Below, piece by piece: positions 59,810-64,000 of a DNA stretch of 64,000 nt. The DNA is from an uncultured Prevotella sp. GTDB taxonomy: Bacteria > Bacteroidota > Bacteroidia > Bacteroidales > Bacteroidaceae. The stretch covers positions 1-64,000 of the forward strand of contig CAMHLV010000005.1 in NCBI GenBank assembly GCA_946186115.1, given 5' to 3'. Every line of letters starts with the position of its first letter. Position 1 is the stretch's first letter. A program made the translations under genes and the position numbers. A model generated the notes under the pieces. It ran no database searches, was not told the DNA's origin, and saw only the letters and a program-made list of their open reading frames with translations.

Positions 59810-62107
59810 ATGTATTTTAGGTTCATTTATTTACGCATGAGTATTGCTGCCATTTTCATAATGGCAGCAATACCTGTTTCTGCGGATCAGATACCCCATC
59901 CGCGAATTGAAGGTAGTCATGTATTTCTTGACATACCCAAGACTTGTTTCTCGCGAGAATACTTGTTGTCTGGGTGCGTTGCGAAAACAGATCATTATAA
60001 ATGGATGGAAGTGGGAACCCGTCCCTCAACGCTTCATGTACGTTTTGAGCAGGTAGGCGATAATGTATGGCTGAGGCGTATCAATACTCCAGTAGTAGGT
60101 AATCCTGCAGATTCACTTAGTATTCAGTCTATCCGTGATAATAATATGGATGGTTATCTGATAAGCTTTCCCATTACATCTTCATCTAACAAAAGTATCG
60201 TCACCATTGATGCTACAGACTTGTTCTTGTCTGATCGGTTCTTGTCACCTTTCTCCTCATGGTTCAACAAAGCAAAGGTGGTTTTTGATCCCAAGTTAAG
60301 TTACGTGGCTGGGTGTAAGTCGTTTGATGATAATTTTTCCGTTCGTTGCATACTCACTTTTTCCCATGACCAAAACAGTCGTCAACGTCCGAATCTCTGT
60401 TCTGCTGAAGTGGTCAGCAGTATGCTGCTGCTTCCAGAACAGAAAATGCGTCCTCGTCTTGGTGACAATCGGATAGGTCTCTTTACTACTGATAAGAAAC
60501 GTGTGGATTTTGAGAAGAGTGATTTTATTGAGGATATTGAATATGTGGAGCGTTGGCGGGTAGAGCCATCTGATTACGAAGCCTGGAAAAAAGGAGAGAC
60601 AGTTACCCCCAAACGACAGATTGTCTATTATATTGATAATGCATTCCCTGAGAACTGGAAAGAGCCTATTCGAAGAGGAATTTTGGATTGGAATGAGGTC
60701 TTTGAACGTATTGGTCTGAAGGATGTAATCGCTGTACGCGACTATCCTACAGATGATCCGGAGTTTGATGAAGACAACTTGAAATACAGTTGTATCCGAT
60801 ACATCCCTACTGACCGCGGTGGTGCCCAAGGACCAAGTTGGATTGATCCCACGACAGGAGAGGTACTGAGCGCTTCCGTTTATGTATGGGGCTCGATGCT
60901 TGAAATAATGAACCGTTTTTGTTACGTGCAGACGGCTCATGCAAATCCTGCTATCCGGTCAGGAAAATTTCCAGAGGATATGTTGGCATCCACCATACAG
61001 ATTACCTTAGCTCATGAAATAGGTCATACACTTGGCTTAGCTCATAATATGGGTGGATCGGCTGTCTATCCTACTGACTCACTTCTGAAAGCAGACTTCG
61101 TCAGACAGCATGGAATTACGGCCTCTACGATGGATTATGTCTTTTATAATTACATTGTGCCAGTGGGGAATACAGACATCCCTCTGATGTCAACCCGTTT
61201 GGGCGATTATGATCGTATGCTAATCGACTATATCTATCGACCTACTGCTCCTTCGCTTAGTATAACGGATGACTATGCAGTGGTGGAAAAACGACTCGAC
61301 AAGTATTTGGAGAATCCTTATTGTCATTACGGGCGCCAGCAATGGGGTAATGGCAATGACCCGACGTCGTTGATTTATGATCTGGGTGATGATCCGATAA
61401 AGACAGGAAATCTGTCGATTACGAATCTGAAATATGTGTTGAATCACTTGGAAGAATGGCTACCAGGCGGTGACAATGCTCATTTGCGGAAAAATATGTA
61501 TGAGTCGTTGGTTGAGCATTATGAGGTATTGATGCGTAGTGTAACCCATAATGTGGGTGGTATCCGTGTCAATCTGACCGACTCTGCTCGTGATCGCCAC
61601 AACAAGTCTGTCCCGCGCCAGCTTCAGCATGAGTCAGTGGAGTGGTTGGCAAAGCAGTTGCGACAGTCTGACTGGCTTAACAACCGACGGCTGATTTCTA
61701 CACTCCCGTTAGCTCAACCACCTGCAGCCACCATGCTTGCCAAAATTGCGAGCGACCTTGTCAAACGCTCCTCAAAGATTGTATTGTCTTCATTGCTTTC
61801 AGAAGATCCGTACACTCTGAGTGATTACACGAATGATCTCTATACACTATTCTTCGATGTGCCGAATCTCTCTGATGCCGACAAAATATTCCAGCGCGCT
61901 TTGCTGAGATCTATCACTGAGGAAAAAAACAAGAATCTTGAAAAAGGCAGTGATATTAGTTACATCAGCGAAGAAGCTGGCGCATGGAGACTATTGCAAG
62001 AACGGATTCTTGAATTGTCAGACAAACGGAAAAAAGGTGCAAAAGACAAACCCCATTGGACGATGATTCACTCTCTGATATATCCACACTTGGCGCCAGA
62101 CGCATAA
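59810..62107 (+). CDS. Zinc-dependent metalloprotease (DUF5117/DUF4953-like)
   Basis: LAHEIGHTLGLAHNMGGSA (HExxHxxxxxH) and TMDYVFYNYIVP; follows SusCD. Confidence 0.85.
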   Translation: MYFRFIYLRMSIAAIFIMAAIPVSADQIPHPRIEGSHVFLDIPKTCFSREYLLSGCVAKTDHYKWMEVGTRPSTLHVRFEQVGDNVWLRRINTPVVGNPADSLSIQSIRDNNMDGYLISFPITSSSNKSIVTIDATDLFLSDRFLSPFSSWFNKAKVVFDPKLSYVAGCKSFDDNFSVRCILTFSHDQNSRQRPNLCSAEVVSSMLLLPEQKMRPRLGDNRIGLFTTDKKRVDFEKSDFIEDIEYVERWRVEPSDYEAWKKGETVTPKRQIVYYIDNAFPENWKEPIRRGILDWNEVFERIGLKDVIAVRDYPTDDPEFDEDNLKYSCIRYIPTDRGGAQGPSWIDPTTGEVLSASVYVWGSMLEIMNRFCYVQTAHANPAIRSGKFPEDMLASTIQITLAHEIGHTLGLAHNMGGSAVYPTDSLLKADFVRQHGITASTMDYVFYNYIVPVGNTDIPLMSTRLGDYDRMLIDYIYRPTAPSLSITDDYAVVEKRLDKYLENPYCHYGRQQWGNGNDPTSLIYDLGDDPIKTGNLSITNLKYVLNHLEEWLPGGDNAHLRKNMYESLVEHYEVLMRSVTHNVGGIRVNLTDSARDRHNKSVPRQLQHESVEWLAKQLRQSDWLNNRRLISTLPLAQPPAATMLAKIASDLVKRSSKIVLSSLLSEDPYTLSDYTNDLYTLFFDVPNLSDADKIFQRALLRSITEEKNKNLEKGSDISYISEEAGAWRLLQERILELSDKRKKGAKDKPHWTMIHSLIYPHLAPDA

Positions 62108-62135
62108 GAGATAGATTTTTGCATTCATACTTAGT

Positions 62136-62173
62136 TCGGGCGATAAAGTATTTTGGCTTTTCGCCCGATTTTT
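62136..62173 (+). terminator. Terminator after the SusCD/protease operon
   Basis: TCGGGCGA-loop-TCGCCCGA followed by TTTTT. Confidence 0.65.
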
Positions 62174-62199
62174 AAGATATTATTTGTATTTTTGCAGCG

Positions 62200-62370
62200 A
62201 TGAAGAAGACGATAGTGAGTACCAATCGGCCCATCATGGGCATCATACTTCCCATATATACCATAATCGACATGGTTGAGACCGCCGTCAATGTCTGGTC
62301 CGACTCCTGCGTCTGCGCCATGACCGACCACGATCTTTTTCAACCACGTATCACTTTGCATCAAAAATGA
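62200..62370 (+). pseudogene. 56-codon remnant resembling the C-terminus of a cation:dicarboxylate symporter (or a true small protein)
   Basis: MKKTIVSTNRPIMGIILPIYTIIDMVETAVNVWSDSCVCAMTDHDLFQPRITLHQK; the IIDMVETAVNVWSDS stretch resembles the symporter C-terminus. Confidence 0.4.
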
Positions 62371-62392
62371 GGATAATTATTGCAAAGTGATA
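62349..62392. repeat. Perfect 12-bp inverted repeat TATCACTTTGCA / TGCAAAGTGATA
   Basis: Arms 62349-62360 and 62381-62392, upstream of glnN. Confidence 0.7.
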
Positions 62393-62422
62393 AGAAAGAA
62401 GAGCAAAAGCCTATCCAAAAGA

Positions 62423-62435
62423 TTACAAAATGTCA
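62423..62435 (+). promoter_or_regulatory. Putative N-regulon operator TTACAAAATGTCA
   Basis: 75 nt before the glnN -7 box (62498). Confidence 0.55.
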
Positions 62436-62497
62436 GTTTATTAGATTTTCTATAAACAAAAAGAAAGCGTTTTCTTGCGAAATTTTACATTTTGCCT

Positions 62498-62505
62498 TAA
62501 CTTTG
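62498..62505 (+). promoter_or_regulatory. -7 box of the glnN promoter (TAACTTTG)
   Basis: TTACATTTTGCCTTAACTTTGCAGC closely matches the gltB promoter AACATTTTGTCTTAATTTTGCAGC. Confidence 0.6.
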
Positions 62506-62541
62506 CAGCGCAATTATAACATTTTGTAAATCGAAAAGATT

Positions 62542-64000
62542 ATGGAAGCATTAAGATTTCAGGTTGTCGGTGAGGCATTCAAGAAGAAGCCGCTCGACGT
62601 AAAAACACCAAGTGAGAGACCTTATGAATACTTTGGCAAGAAAGTATTCAATCGTGAGAAGATGTACAAGTATCTGCCTAAGGACGTTTACGAGGAGATG
62701 ATCGACGTCATCGACAATGGTGCCCGGCTCGACCGCAAGGTTGCCGATGCCGTGGCTACAGGCATGATGCAGTGGGCCAAGGAGAACGGTGTCACCCACT
62801 ATACACACTGGTTCCAGCCACTGACAGAAGGAACTGCCGAGAAGCACGACTCTTTCATTGAGCACGACGGCAAGGGCGGTATGATAGAGGAGTTCAGCGG
62901 AAAACTGCTGGTACAGCAGGAGCCCGACGCCTCGAGTTTCCCCTCCGGCGGTATCCGTGCCACCTTCGAGGCCCGCGGATATTCCGCATGGGACCCCACA
63001 AGTCCGGTATTCATCATTGACGACACGCTATGTATTCCCACCATATTTATATCCTACACAGGCGAGGCCCTCGACTATAAGGCACCGCTGCTGCGTGCAC
63101 TGAAGGCCGTCAACGTGGCTGCCACCGAGGTATGCCACTACTTCGACCCGTCGGTGAAGAAAGTTGTGTCAAACCTGGGTTGGGAGCAGGAGTACTTCCT
63201 GGTTGACGAAGGGCTATATTCAGCCCGCCCCGACCTGCTGCTGACGGGCAGGACGCTGATGGGTCACGACTCGGCAAAGAACCAGCAGATGGACGACCAC
63301 TACTTCGGAAGCATACCCGAGCGTGTGGCAGCCTTCATGCGCGACCTTGAGATTCAGGCCCTCGAGTTGGGCATCCCCTGCAAGACACGCCACAACGAGG
63401 TGGCCCCCAACCAGTTTGAGGTGGCTCCTATCTTTGAAGAGACCAACCTGGCAGTAGATCACAACATGCTGCTGATGTCGCTGATGAAGAAGGTGGCCCG
63501 CAAGCACGGATTCCGCGCCTTGCTGCACGAGAAGCCCTTTGCCGGCATCAACGGTAGCGGTAAGCACAACAACTGGAGCCTCTCTACCGACAACGGCGTA
63601 CTGCTGCATGCTCCAGGCAAGACTCCTGAGCAGAACCTCCGCTTTGCTACATTCATCGTTGAGACACTGATGGGCGTATATCGCCACAACGGTCTGCTCA
63701 AGGCCAGCATCATGTCGGCAACCAACGCCCACCGTCTGGGCGCCAACGAGGCACCTCCCGCAATCATTTCAAGCTTCTTGGGCAAGCAGCTGACAGAACT
63801 GCTCGACCACATTGAGAAGGCCGACAAGGACGACATCTTCAGTATGGCCGGCAAGCAAGGCATGAAGATGGATATTCCCGAGATTCCAGAACTGCTCATC
63901 GACAATACCGACCGCAACCGCACCAGTCCCTTCGCATTCACGGGCAACCGTTTTGAGTTCCGTGCCGTGGGTTCAGAGGCCAACTGTGCCAGCGCCATGA
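62542..64000 (+). CDS. glnN: Glutamine synthetase type III (truncated by window end)
   Basis: MEALRFQVVGEAFKKKPLDVKTPSERPYEYFGKKVFNREKMYKYL..., KTRHNEVAPNQFEVAPIFEETNLAVDHNMLLM, HEKPFAGINGSGKHNNWSL. Confidence 0.95.
   Translation, partial: MEALRFQVVGEAFKKKPLDVKTPSERPYEYFGKKVFNREKMYKYLPKDVYEEMIDVIDNGARLDRKVADAVATGMMQWAKENGVTHYTHWFQPLTEGTAEKHDSFIEHDGKGGMIEEFSGKLLVQQEPDASSFPSGGIRATFEARGYSAWDPTSPVFIIDDTLCIPTIFISYTGEALDYKAPLLRALKAVNVAATEVCHYFDPSVKKVVSNLGWEQEYFLVDEGLYSARPDLLLTGRTLMGHDSAKNQQMDDHYFGSIPERVAAFMRDLEIQALELGIPCKTRHNEVAPNQFEVAPIFEETNLAVDHNMLLMSLMKKVARKHGFRALLHEKPFAGINGSGKHNNWSLSTDNGVLLHAPGKTPEQNLRFATFIVETLMGVYRHNGLLKASIMSATNAHRLGANEAPPAIISSFLGKQLTELLDHIEKADKDDIFSMAGKQGMKMDIPEIPELLIDNTDRNRTSPFAFTGNRFEFRAVGSEANCASAM

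Noticed and set aside
62131-62364. 77-aa minus-strand ORF
   Set aside because: Antisense to a more plausible plus-strand fragment and overlapping a terminator.

Overview
The window is Bacteroidota-type DNA and looks like Prevotella or a close relative: TAnnTTTG -7 boxes, SusC/SusD, FISUMP giants and GSIII. From left to right: (i) about 1-23 kb is a minus-strand locus of giant secreted FISUMP-repeat proteins (one truncated N-terminus, then 1734, 1669 and about 3882 aa), with a stand-alone T9SS-CTD-like protein and a 77-aa leader-like small protein. (ii) About 23-26 kb holds argS, an RNase H and a low-MW tyrosine phosphatase. (iii) About 26-42.7 kb is a nitrogen-assimilation island: glnK-amt-OMP-pyrG-purF-asnB, divergent from gltB-gltD-dapF-dapL. 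(iv) About 42.7-49.6 kb is the main candidate system. It is a divergent sulfur locus with dsrE2-tusA-encapsulin (family 2, cNMP domain)-sufS (long N-terminal extension)-metY on the minus strand. On the plus strand is a ThiS/MoaD-like carrier with a blocked -GGGSL tail, an E1-like enzyme and a JAMM protease. One dyad operator sits exactly midway between the two divergent promoters. (v) tcdA and a CAT-like gene. (vi) A TonB receptor/HMA protein unit and a PBP-like/SusC/SusD/metalloprotease unit, whose promoters carry the same dyad. (vii) glnN (GSIII), truncated by the window end. Two further observations are strong. A motif TTACAAAnnGTCAnnnTA lies at a fixed distance from the glnK-amt, gltB and glnN promoters. 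Several dispersed repeat families have inserted in frame into conserved housekeeping genes. All identifications are by reading; no searches were run.
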